Part shown: one piece after another, positions 18,359-26,716 of the stretch
How the letters are laid out: every line of letters begins with the position of its first letter
Numbering within the stretch: position 1 is the first letter of the stretch
Assembly (NCBI GenBank): GCA_022649135.1
Contig: JALCNP010000003.1
Span: 62,001-126,000, forward strand
Reading direction: 5' to 3'
From: Bifidobacterium sp.
Lineage (GTDB): Bacteria > Actinomycetota > Actinomycetes > Actinomycetales > Bifidobacteriaceae
DNA: 64,000 nt
Notes under the pieces: generated by a model
Databases searched by the model: none
What the model saw: only the letters and a program-made list of their open reading frames with translations
What the model was told of the DNA's origin: nothing
Translations under genes and position numbers: made by a program

Positions 18359-20509
18359 TCAGCCCCTCACTGCAAGTATGTGGGCGACGTCCGCCCAGGG
18401 GGCGAGCGAGACGAAGTTGTCCGACCCCCACCGGAAGGCGCGCCCGGTGAGCTCCTCGCGCACGGAGAACGGGCCCGGGCCGAGACCCAGGGCACCGGCA
18501 TCCACGTGGATCGTCGACTGGTGGGCGCCGTGGCCGTCGAGGTTCACGACGACGATGACGGTGTCTGCCCTGCCCGTGCCGGTGAGGTCGGCCGGTGTGT
18601 GTCGGGCGAAGGCGATGATGTTCGGATCCGAGCTTTTCAGGATGGTGAGGTTGTGATAGCTCAGGAAGGCGGGGTGTGCCGAGCGGATCGCGTTGAGGGA
18701 CGTGAGGAGTTCCGCTATCCCGTAGTGTGCGGACCTGCTCCAGTCGCGGATCTTGATCTCGTATTTCTCGTTGTCGATCTGCTCTTCGGTCCCCGGGCGC
18801 TGACGGTTCTCGATCAGCTCGTAGCCGTTGTATATCCCCCAGGAGGGCGAGCCTGTCGCCGCGAGCACGGCGCGTATGGCATGGCCGGCGATGCCGTTGT
18901 CCCGCACGTAGTCGGTGAGAATGTCGGGGGTCGTCGGCCAGAAGGTGTTGTGCTGATAGTAGGCGTCATGGGAATTGGTGGCTGCCAGATACTCCTCGAG
19001 CTCCTCCTTGCTGTTGCGCCACGGGAAATAGCAGTGCGACTGGGTGAATCCCGCGTAGCTCAGGGCCCTCATCATGCCTGGTCGGGTGAACGCCTCGGCC
19101 AGGAACAGGATGTCCGGATGGGCGCGCGTGATGTCGGATATGACGTCCTGCCAGAAGCGAATCGGCTTCGTATGGGGGTTGTCGATGCGGAATATGGTCA
19201 CCCCCGCGTCGATCCACACCCTCAGCACGCGTTCGACCTCGCGTTCGATGCCCGGCATGTCGGCGTTGAAATCGATGGGATAGATGTCCTGGTATTTCTT
19301 CGGTGGGTTCTCCGCGAAGGCGATGGATCCGTCGGGCTTGTGCTGGAACCAGTCGGGGTGTCGAGCGACCCACGGGTGGTCGGGGGAGCACTGCAGGGCG
19401 AAGTCGAGGGCAACCTCCAGGCCCAGCCTTCTGGCATGGGCCGTGAACTCCCTGAAGTCCTCATACGTTCCCAGCTGGGGGTCGACGGTGTCGTGCCCGC
19501 CGAGCTTCGATCCGATTCCAAACGGGGATCCGGGGTCCCGGGGCCCTGCGTCCAGGGCGTTGTTGCGTCCCTTGCGGTGCGTCGTCCCGATGGGAAAGAT
19601 CGGCGGCAGATAGACGACGGTGAACCCCTCCCTGGCGGCCCGGTCCAGTCCGGTCACGGCTGTTCTGAGCGTCCCCTGTATGATTTCGCCCGTGGCGGGG
19701 TCGGTGTGCGCGCCCTCGGAGCGCACGAAGAACTGGTACCATGCGGTGAAGCTCGATTTCGGGCGTTCGACCCGTACCGGCTGCGGCTCGCTGGGGGAGA
19801 TGGCGTCACGCAGCGGATGCTCCCTGTGCAGACGGGCGAGATCGGGGTTGTCGGCTGCCGACAGCCGCTCGGTAGCCGACAGAGAGGTGTCCGCGAGGGC
19901 GTGGGATGCACGGATCAGAAGCCCCCTGTCCGAGGGGTGCAGCCGTGCGTCCCTGCTGTGGGACCAGCGGGAGAGAAGCTGGGAGCCGAGTTCGAGGGTG
20001 TTGGCGATGTCGTCGCCGATGCGGATTTTTATTCGAGCGTCATGCAGCCAGGAGAGGAAGACGTCCTCCCACCCCTCGACCACCACGGTCCATGTGCCCA
20101 GTCTTCGTCGGATTGCCGTGAATCCCGGGTCGAACGGGGCGGCATCGCTGTGTTCGCCGGCCCGAAGCATCGTCGCCCACCGGTCGAGTCCCGGGTTGGT
20201 GCAGGTCATCGGCGCACGCATCATGATTTTCCCATGGGGATTGCGCAGAACGGCAGTGGCGCCTGATTTCGTTCTTCCCTCGATGACGACCTGGGCGGTC
20301 ACCGTGAACGGTTCGCCGAGCTCCACGCGCGCGGGGAACACCCCCTCGCCGGAGCGGGGATCGATGTCCATAACCGCGACTCTGCCGAATTGCCCGGGCT
20401 GGGTGACGGCCACACTGGGGGCCGGGATCGGGGAGGGCGGCACCGTTGCCGTCCCGCTGCTTTCCGTTGCCGTTGTCCTGCGCCGTGCGGCGTGTGCTTG
20501 AGCTGCCAT
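18359..20509 (-). CDS. glgE: Alpha-1,4-glucan:maltose-1-phosphate maltosyltransferase
   Basis: GlgE adds maltose from alpha-maltose-1-phosphate to alpha-glucans. The 716-residue protein has the GlgE N-terminal domains and a GH13_3 barrel: KSSFTAWYQFFVRSEG, the region-I-like LEVALDFALQCSPDHPW, the nucleophile Asp in FRIDNPHTKP and the acid/base Glu in FLAEAFTRP. The DIYPIDFNAD motif typical of GlgE is also present. The usual partners treS and pep2/mak are not adjacent, so maltose-1-phosphate must come from genes elsewhere. The first 35 residues are a Ala/Thr/Pro-rich extension. Confidence 0.95.
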   Translation of the reverse strand: MAAQAHAARRRTTATESSGTATVPPSPIPAPSVAVTQPGQFGRVAVMDIDPRSGEGVFPARVELGEPFTVTAQVVIEGRTKSGATAVLRNPHGKIMMRAPMTCTNPGLDRWATMLRAGEHSDAAPFDPGFTAIRRRLGTWTVVVEGWEDVFLSWLHDARIKIRIGDDIANTLELGSQLLSRWSHSRDARLHPSDRGLLIRASHALADTSLSATERLSAADNPDLARLHREHPLRDAISPSEPQPVRVERPKSSFTAWYQFFVRSEGAHTDPATGEIIQGTLRTAVTGLDRAAREGFTVVYLPPIFPIGTTHRKGRNNALDAGPRDPGSPFGIGSKLGGHDTVDPQLGTYEDFREFTAHARRLGLEVALDFALQCSPDHPWVARHPDWFQHKPDGSIAFAENPPKKYQDIYPIDFNADMPGIEREVERVLRVWIDAGVTIFRIDNPHTKPIRFWQDVISDITRAHPDILFLAEAFTRPGMMRALSYAGFTQSHCYFPWRNSKEELEEYLAATNSHDAYYQHNTFWPTTPDILTDYVRDNGIAGHAIRAVLAATGSPSWGIYNGYELIENRQRPGTEEQIDNEKYEIKIRDWSRSAHYGIAELLTSLNAIRSAHPAFLSYHNLTILKSSDPNIIAFARHTPADLTGTGRADTVIVVVNLDGHGAHQSTIHVDAGALGLGPGPFSVREELTGRAFRWGSDNFVSLAPWADVAHILAVRG

Positions 20510-20811
20510 AGTGCCATTGTAGGGGCACTTTCCCGCAGCCCGTGCATTCCCTCCGGTGGTTTGTCCGGCTGCTTCGGCCGGCCTGCCGTGGGCCTGTGCA
20601 ACGCTGGGGGCCGATTCTGAGGTGAGATGCGGCGTGAAGGCATATCCGCCCGCAACACGCCTTGTCGCGGTCGTTTGACCACAGCCCCCGTTCCGCGTAT
20701 TCGGACGATGGCACGTATGCGAGTCTCGATGGGGTGTCCGGCTTGTTCATGCCGTGCACTCGGGAAAGTTCGGATGCGGGAAGCATCGAGACCAGAAGGA
20801 AGGATGACACA
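20510..20811. other. Gene-free divergent region, glgE / surface protein
   Basis: This 302-bp stretch must hold both divergent promoters. The only structure I note is a short inverted repeat beside the glgE start (AGTGCC with GGGCACT). AAGGAAGG at about 20799 is the ribosome-binding site of the surface-protein gene. Confidence 0.4.
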
Positions 20812-23049
20812 ATGAGGGTGATAGCGCGAAGACGTGCCCTGCTCATTGCCATGCTCGCTCTTGTGACGGTTGTCATGGGCGCCCCGAAGGCCGCACACGC
20901 GGCTCAGCTGAGGGCCCCGACGGCAGCCATGCACAAGGAGTACCGCATCGGCGGGACCACCTTGTATATAGGTGTGGTGGCCCAGGATGGCGCCGGGGGA
21001 AACTACTATTGCATGGAGGCGGGTGCGCCTTTGGCCTACGAGATCGGGAAGGTCACGCGGATCGATGACAGCGAGCATGCCCGCAGAATCGCGTGGCTGC
21101 TGGAGCGGTATCGGGGTGCCTCGGATCCTTCGATCCACGCGGCCATCGGGGTGCTGGTGCATGACAGGTTCGACCGGGATCCCGCAGTGTGGCACAGGCA
21201 TCGTGATGCCATCATCGCCGCGCATCCCGATGTGGGACCCAGGGCGGAGGCGCTGTGGAAGGAATCGGGGGACCGCACGCCGCGCAAGGCGACGGTCGCG
21301 CAGAGATATGCGCAGGGGCTGCGCCGTGGCGAGGTGGAGATATCGATACGCAACGCTTCGGGGGCGGTTGTGGAGGGTGTGCCTTATACCGTTGAGATTC
21401 ACGGTCCAGCGCGGTTCGACGGTCAGCGTTCCACGATCAGTTCGGTGTCGACGAGCGCGGCGGTCACGCATGCCTGGACGGCGACGGGGCATGGCCGCGT
21501 GAACGTCTCCGTCAGCTATGAGTATGGCCGGTTGAGCCAGGCCGACAGCAGCCAGGATCTTCTCTTTTCCGCAGGTCCTTCCGCGGTGGAGGGCAATGCG
21601 ATGACGTTCGATGTGCGTAAGGATTTTTCGCCGACTTTGTCGACGTCCGTGCAGTCGCCGACGGTCGATGCGGGGGATCATGTGATCGATCGCGTGACTT
21701 CGGGCCTGTCCGGGGAGGACAGCTTCTGGGTTCCGGGATTGGACCTGCGTGCGAAGGGCTGGTATTTCGAAGGTCTGAAGGCTAACGATCTCCATGGCGG
21801 AATCGATCCGAAAGAGAAGGAGGGGGCTGCCGATTTCATTGAGCGGCTTGGTTCTCAGGGGTACCGGCCTGTGGCATACGGCTCGGCTGTGTTCTCCGCT
21901 CCCGGGCAGACTCGCGAGGTGACGGCGACGGTCGCTCCGGGCGGGAGGGAGCCGTATCGGTCTGCGGACTCCGGTGGGTTCGGAACATGGGTCTGGGCCT
22001 TTGCGCATTCGGAACTCAGCGACCAGGCGAAGGAATATGTTCTGCACGATGTCGTCAGCCCCTTCCTGGAGAGGGCGGAGACGAATTCCGGCCGCTCGCG
22101 TCTGACGGTCCGATCCAGTGTGACGGAGCATTCCGCCCTGGTCGGCGCGGAGCTGAGCGACACCATCACGGTGTCCGGCTTCCCCGCCGATCACCCGTCC
22201 TTCACGGGGGATCCGGACTATGGATTTGGTGCCGATCGGCCATATGCGCAGGTGAGTGTGTGGTGGTCCGGGGACAGACATGATCCGGGGAACGACGGGA
22301 AGTATCGCCCTCACGGTGCCGCGACGCCGCGGGAGGACGCCAACCATGAACGGATCGGGACATGGGATTACGCGGCGAGAAACGGGACCGTTCGCGTTGG
22401 TGCGGGTGCCCCGGACGCCCATGGAGCACCGGTGAGCATCGTCGCACGGACGCACGGATGGTACGTCTTCGTCTGGGAGTTCGGCGGCGACGACCGCGTC
22501 ATGCCCCATTCCAGCTCCTATGACGATGCCTGGGAGAGGACGCGCGCCGAACTCGTCGCCCCTGGAAGGGTGCCGTCCGTCGCCACCCAGGTGGATCACG
22601 ACCGTGTCGCGGTCGGCGAGCCCTTCCGGGACAGAGCCACCGTCACCGGCGACCTGGATCGGGGAAGCTACGTGGAGTTCAGCGCCCATGGGCCGGTGGA
22701 CAGCGGTGCGGATCCCTCTTCCGGAGGGCTTGTGCTGCATGCCGCCCGGGTCCGTCTCGATCATACCGTCTCGGCTCAGACCGTCGTCAGCCCCGTCGTT
22801 CGGTCGTCCGCCGAAGGATTGGTGTATTGGAAGGCCACGGTTTTCTCCTCCTCCGGGGATGTTCTTGCGACCCATGATCTCGGGGCCGAAGGCGAGGTCG
22901 TCGAGGTCGCCCCCCGCAGCCCGGGCCCTCCGCAGCGGCCTGCGTTGGCGGCTACGGGTTCGAGGGTGGCTCTTGTGGTCGGCTGCTCCGTGTTCGCGCT
23001 GGTCACCGGCGTCCTGATGTATGCCGGAATAAGAAGAAGGAGCAGGTAG
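20812..23049 (+). CDS. Sortase-anchored cell-surface protein
   Basis: The 745-residue protein has a Sec signal peptide (basic start, hydrophobic core LLIAMLALVTVVMGA, cleavage near AHAAQ) and a C-terminal sorting signal: LAATG, then VALVVGCSVFALVTGVLMY and the basic tail RRRSR. LAxTG is a sortase motif used in actinobacteria. After the signal comes a thioester-domain-like segment (YYCMEAG, with HAAIGVLVHDRF further on) and then long beta-rich regions resembling VaFE or Ig-like repeats. It is probably exposed on the wall; the ligand is unknown. ATG 20812 has AAGGAAGG upstream. No dedicated sortase gene adjoins. Confidence 0.8.
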   Translation: MRVIARRRALLIAMLALVTVVMGAPKAAHAAQLRAPTAAMHKEYRIGGTTLYIGVVAQDGAGGNYYCMEAGAPLAYEIGKVTRIDDSEHARRIAWLLERYRGASDPSIHAAIGVLVHDRFDRDPAVWHRHRDAIIAAHPDVGPRAEALWKESGDRTPRKATVAQRYAQGLRRGEVEISIRNASGAVVEGVPYTVEIHGPARFDGQRSTISSVSTSAAVTHAWTATGHGRVNVSVSYEYGRLSQADSSQDLLFSAGPSAVEGNAMTFDVRKDFSPTLSTSVQSPTVDAGDHVIDRVTSGLSGEDSFWVPGLDLRAKGWYFEGLKANDLHGGIDPKEKEGAADFIERLGSQGYRPVAYGSAVFSAPGQTREVTATVAPGGREPYRSADSGGFGTWVWAFAHSELSDQAKEYVLHDVVSPFLERAETNSGRSRLTVRSSVTEHSALVGAELSDTITVSGFPADHPSFTGDPDYGFGADRPYAQVSVWWSGDRHDPGNDGKYRPHGAATPREDANHERIGTWDYAARNGTVRVGAGAPDAHGAPVSIVARTHGWYVFVWEFGGDDRVMPHSSSYDDAWERTRAELVAPGRVPSVATQVDHDRVAVGEPFRDRATVTGDLDRGSYVEFSAHGPVDSGADPSSGGLVLHAARVRLDHTVSAQTVVSPVVRSSAEGLVYWKATVFSSSGDVLATHDLGAEGEVVEVAPRSPGPPQRPALAATGSRVALVVGCSVFALVTGVLMYAGIRRRSR

Positions 23050-23114
23050 ACGCCTGGATCCATGCGTGATATGCGTCTCTGAGGGAACGGGTCATCATGT
23101 CAGCTGTGGTGCTA

Positions 23115-23143
23115 TTGATATATTGACCCGAGGTCATTATGCT
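23115..23143 (+). promoter_or_regulatory. Promoter with embedded palindrome for the TetR-MFS pair
   Basis: TTGATA and TATGCT are separated by exactly 17 bases. The spacer contains TGACC-CGA-GGTCA (23124-23136), a perfect inverted repeat in the position expected for a repressor. It lies about 100 bases before the TetR start, which suggests autoregulation. Confidence 0.55.
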
Positions 23144-23240
23144 GGTCGGCGTGCATGGCTCGTAATCGACGGGAACCAGCGGCAACCAGGGAACCGGTGG
23201 GAACGGGCAGGAACGAGCCGGGAAAGGATGGTGCGGGCTG

Positions 23241-23879
23241 ATGGTCTTTGATTCGAAAAACGCCGTGGCGGAAAGACGCATGCGACTTCCTGCCGATACC
23301 CGCCGCGAACAGCTCATCGCCGCAGCGATACGGGTGCTGCGTTCGGATGTCCACGGAGATAAGCAGATAAACTGGGTGGCCGCCGTTGTCTCCGAGGCCG
23401 GAGCGGCTAAAGGGACCTTCTATCGCTACTTCCCCTCGTGGGAGAGCATGCTCGGGGTCGTTCGTTCCAGGCTGCTCGATGATTTCCACGCGCCCCTGCG
23501 GGCGGCGCTCGCCGATGACAATCCTCACGATTGGCTGAAGCTTATCGTCGAGCAATGCGAAAGGCTGGTGGACGATGCCTTCGCCTATCCGGTGCATCAT
23601 CGCATGCTGTTCCACTACCCCCTTCCCGGCGATTCGATGGATCCCGAGGAGATGGGGACGTCCATTCTGTCCCGCGTGCTTCGTGCGGGGACCGACGCCG
23701 GCGAGTTCCACGGCATCACGGATTGTGAGGCCACCGCCACTCTGCTCTTGGGCGGCATGCACACCGTTGCCGACACGGTGCTTTCCAGAGGTGAGCGTAG
23801 CCGATGGGTCGGCGAGTTCGCCCGGCAGGTGGAAAGCATCGTCAGGGAGACTCCCGTCAACAGCGCGGTGGCACGATGA
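23241..23879 (+). CDS. TetR-family transcriptional regulator
   Basis: An N-terminal helix-turn-helix (QLIAAAIRVL, then AVVSEAGAAKGTFYRYFPSWESML) is followed by a helical effector domain of about 140 residues, 212 in all. Its stop overlaps the start of a DHA2 exporter (ATGA), a common drug-responsive arrangement in which the repressor controls itself and the pump. The inducer is not known. Confidence 0.85.
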   Translation: MVFDSKNAVAERRMRLPADTRREQLIAAAIRVLRSDVHGDKQINWVAAVVSEAGAAKGTFYRYFPSWESMLGVVRSRLLDDFHAPLRAALADDNPHDWLKLIVEQCERLVDDAFAYPVHHRMLFHYPLPGDSMDPEEMGTSILSRVLRAGTDAGEFHGITDCEATATLLLGGMHTVADTVLSRGERSRWVGEFARQVESIVRETPVNSAVAR

Positions 23880-25327
23880 CGCGGATGAATGCGGCGCGGG
23901 ATCCGAGAAAACGACCGGATCCCGCTCGCCGCCCCTGGCTGTCCCTCATGATCTGTTGCATGAGCCTGTTCATCGTCGGCATCGACGTCACCATCATCAA
24001 CGTCGCGCTTCCGACCATCAACGATGATCTGCATCCAGGAGTCTCGGGGCTGCAGTGGGTGATTGACGCCTACATGCTGGTGCTTGCCAGTTTCATGCTG
24101 CTGTCGGGATCGACGGCCGATCGCATCGGACGGCGAAGAACCTTCCAGATCGGACTGCTGGTCTTCGTTGTGGGATCTGCGGCATGCGGCCTCTCCACCA
24201 CCATCGGGGAGCTCATCGCATGCCGTGTCCTTCAGGCGATCGGAGGTTCGATGCTTAATCCGGTTGCGCTTTCGATCATCAGAAACATCTTCACCGACAG
24301 CGCCCAACGTGCACGCGCGTTGGGGATCTGGTCGGCCGCATTTGGCCTCGCCATGGGGGTCGGTCCCCTGATCGGCGGTGTGATTCTCGGGTTGGGTTGG
24401 GGCTGGCGCCCGATTTTCTGGGTCAATGTCCCTATCGGGCTCGCCGCGATTGTGCTTACCCAGCTGTTTGTTCCCGAATCCAGGGCGCGCATCCCGCGGC
24501 GTTTCGACATGGCCGGTCAGCTCCTGTCCATCGCCTTTCTCGCGACACTGATCTATGCGATCATCGAGGTTCCCCATCGAGGCTGGCTGTCTGCGCCCGT
24601 GGCGTCGAGCTTCTGCATCTCCCTGGTGTCTCTTGCCGCGCTCATCGTTGTGGAAGTCCACCGATGCGAGCCGTTGGTCTCAGTGCGTCTATTCGCCAAC
24701 CGGGCCTTCAGCGTGGCCTGTCTGATCACGGTGCTCACCTTTGCCTCGTTCAGTGGACTGTTGTGGATCAACACCCTTTATTTGCAGGATGTGCGCGGTG
24801 AGACGGCCTTCGTCGCGGGTCTGCTGATGACGCCCATGTCCGCGATGGCTCTTCTGAGCAGTCCCATAGCCGGGGCTCTCACCGCGCGTCACGGCAATCG
24901 GCCTCCTCTGATGGCATCGGGGATCATGCTGCTGGCAAGCGGCCTGATGATGACCGTTCTCCAGCCGGATACCAGGCTGTGGTGGCTCCTGGGCGCGTAT
25001 GTCATCTTCGGGGCCGGATTCGGATTGATCGGACCGCCCGTCAATGCCACGGCGCTCGAGGGGCTCCCGGCGGCGCAGGCCGGCGTCGCCGGAGCGCTCG
25101 CCGCCACGTTCAGACAGATCGGTCAGGCGCTCGGAGTCGCCATCGTGGGGTCCATTGTCGCCGCGGGGCTGCATGGATCTCTCCGTACGGGCCTGATTGG
25201 GGCCTCGCATCCGGTGTGGTGGATAATCGCGGCATGCGGCATCCTCGTCATCATCCTTTCCCTGGCGGGAGATAGAAGAATTCCGGCGGCACGGTCTCAT
25301 GTCACCGGAATTCAGGGGAATGCATAG
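23876..25327 (+). CDS. MFS multidrug exporter, DHA2 (14-helix) family
   Basis: The 483-residue product has about 14 hydrophobic helices and DHA2 signatures: VTIINVALPTINDDL in helix 1, the loop 2-3 motif GSTADRIGRRRTF, and the motif C-like GLAMGVGPLIGGVIL in helix 5. It belongs with EmrB/QacA-type proton-coupled drug exporters. Its start overlaps the TetR stop by four bases, so translation is probably coupled. The substrate is unknown. Confidence 0.85.
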   Translation: MTRMNAARDPRKRPDPARRPWLSLMICCMSLFIVGIDVTIINVALPTINDDLHPGVSGLQWVIDAYMLVLASFMLLSGSTADRIGRRRTFQIGLLVFVVGSAACGLSTTIGELIACRVLQAIGGSMLNPVALSIIRNIFTDSAQRARALGIWSAAFGLAMGVGPLIGGVILGLGWGWRPIFWVNVPIGLAAIVLTQLFVPESRARIPRRFDMAGQLLSIAFLATLIYAIIEVPHRGWLSAPVASSFCISLVSLAALIVVEVHRCEPLVSVRLFANRAFSVACLITVLTFASFSGLLWINTLYLQDVRGETAFVAGLLMTPMSAMALLSSPIAGALTARHGNRPPLMASGIMLLASGLMMTVLQPDTRLWWLLGAYVIFGAGFGLIGPPVNATALEGLPAAQAGVAGALAATFRQIGQALGVAIVGSIVAAGLHGSLRTGLIGASHPVWWIIAACGILVIILSLAGDRRIPAARSHVTGIQGNA

Positions 25328-25343
25328 GAGGAACTTCCGGACC

Positions 25344-26624
25344 CTACTTCACCTTTCTGATGAATCCCACGAGGATCGTTCCCACTATCGCCATGACACA
25401 GGCCACTGGGAAGATTGCGTGATATCCGATCAGATTAATGGCGGCCGCCGCGAGAATCGGCCCGAAGACCTGACCCCCGTTGTTGGCTATGTTGAGGAGC
25501 CCGAGATCCTTCGCCGCTGTTTTCTGATCCGGAAGCACCTCGATGTTCAGCGCCTGATCGACGGCGCCGAACATGCCCATTCCTATTCCCACCACGCAGG
25601 CATAGGCCAGCATGATCCACGCATGATTGGTGAACAGGGGAAGCAGAGATCCGATTGCGACCAGCGTTCCCGCAATGAGGACAGGAAGCTTGCGCCTTTT
25701 CATCCTATCGGAGATGGGGCCGGCGATAAGGCTCAGAACTATTGCCATGACCATGAGAATCATGGAGATGTATGTTACGTACGCCTGCAGCGAGCCCCCC
25801 TTCAGTCTGATGTAGTCGGTCAGGATATACAGCTGGTATCCCGAGATGGCGAATGATGCCGTCTGGATGGCGAGCTTGCCGAAAAGCGCCAGGTAGAAGT
25901 CTCGAGCACCCTTTGTGGGGAAGGCGAAGTTGTCCGAGAAGTTCCTTATCGTGATCCTCTCCACGGGCATGGTCTTCGTCGACTTCTCCCGAATGAAGAG
26001 AGCGGCGACCGGTCCCGAGAACAGGGTGACCGCCGCCAGAACCAGGAAGCCCACCGCCGGAATCGGCAGGAACATGGATGCGAAGGCTTGCCCGCCATAC
26101 TGTCCGGCGGCGTTTCCCAGAGCGTAGATGCTGGAAATCGTTCCGCGGTATTTCGGGGCCGTCCTGTCGGCGATGAACGCGATCAGGGGAGCGACGATCA
26201 TGTTCAGGAAGATCATGTACACGCAGTCGGAAAGCACGACCTGCCAGATTTCCGTGCACTGACCCCAGAAAACAATGCAGATGGCGGTTCCTGCCGATCC
26301 GCCGATTATCCAAGGGGTTCGCCGTCCCCAGCGTGAACGTGTCCGGTCCGACAGCGCGCCCTCGATGATGTTGGCGAATGTCGAAACGATCATCGCGCAT
26401 GTCGACATCAGTGCGATCGCGCCGGTTTTCTGGTCAGGGGCGATACGTGCGATCTGCTGCGGGACCAGAACGCCCACCAGGCCCAGATACGGTCCGAGCC
26501 AGAGTAGGACGCCAAGTGCCAGGCCCAGCGCCGTCATGACGGGCAGCTTATGCTGCTGCTCGTCGGTCGGCGTCTTCCATGGTGCGATGTTCGCGAAGTC
26601 GTGTGATGCGGTTGAACTGGTCAT
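25344..26624 (-). CDS. Sugar transporter of the MFS/GPH type, probably beta-galactosides
   Basis: The 426-residue product has about 12 hydrophobic segments, with the loop 2-3 motif EGALSDRTRSRWGRRTPWI typical of GPH/MFS sugar symporters. ATG 26624 follows CGAGGAGGAGCAA. It lies 90 bases downstream of the GH42 gene on the same strand, so the likely cargo is lactose or a galacto-oligosaccharide brought in intact for the cytosolic enzyme. This is context-based. The gene is convergent with the DHA2 exporter. Confidence 0.8.
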   Translation of the reverse strand: MTSSTASHDFANIAPWKTPTDEQQHKLPVMTALGLALGVLLWLGPYLGLVGVLVPQQIARIAPDQKTGAIALMSTCAMIVSTFANIIEGALSDRTRSRWGRRTPWIIGGSAGTAICIVFWGQCTEIWQVVLSDCVYMIFLNMIVAPLIAFIADRTAPKYRGTISSIYALGNAAGQYGGQAFASMFLPIPAVGFLVLAAVTLFSGPVAALFIREKSTKTMPVERITIRNFSDNFAFPTKGARDFYLALFGKLAIQTASFAISGYQLYILTDYIRLKGGSLQAYVTYISMILMVMAIVLSLIAGPISDRMKRRKLPVLIAGTLVAIGSLLPLFTNHAWIMLAYACVVGIGMGMFGAVDQALNIEVLPDQKTAAKDLGLLNIANNGGQVFGPILAAAAINLIGYHAIFPVACVMAIVGTILVGFIRKVK

Positions 26625-26716
26625 TTGCTCCTCCTCGAGATTGTGTAGTGACCATTGATATGTGTGGATGACGGCTGTCCGTCGTATGTGCTCTGAGTAG
26701 ACGCTGCCATGGTTCT

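Noticed and set aside
20299..22875. Minus-strand open frame of 858 codons
   Set aside because: It is antisense to the sortase-anchored protein, is Arg/His/Pro-rich with no recognisable domain, and the plus strand carries a clear signal peptide and sorting signal.
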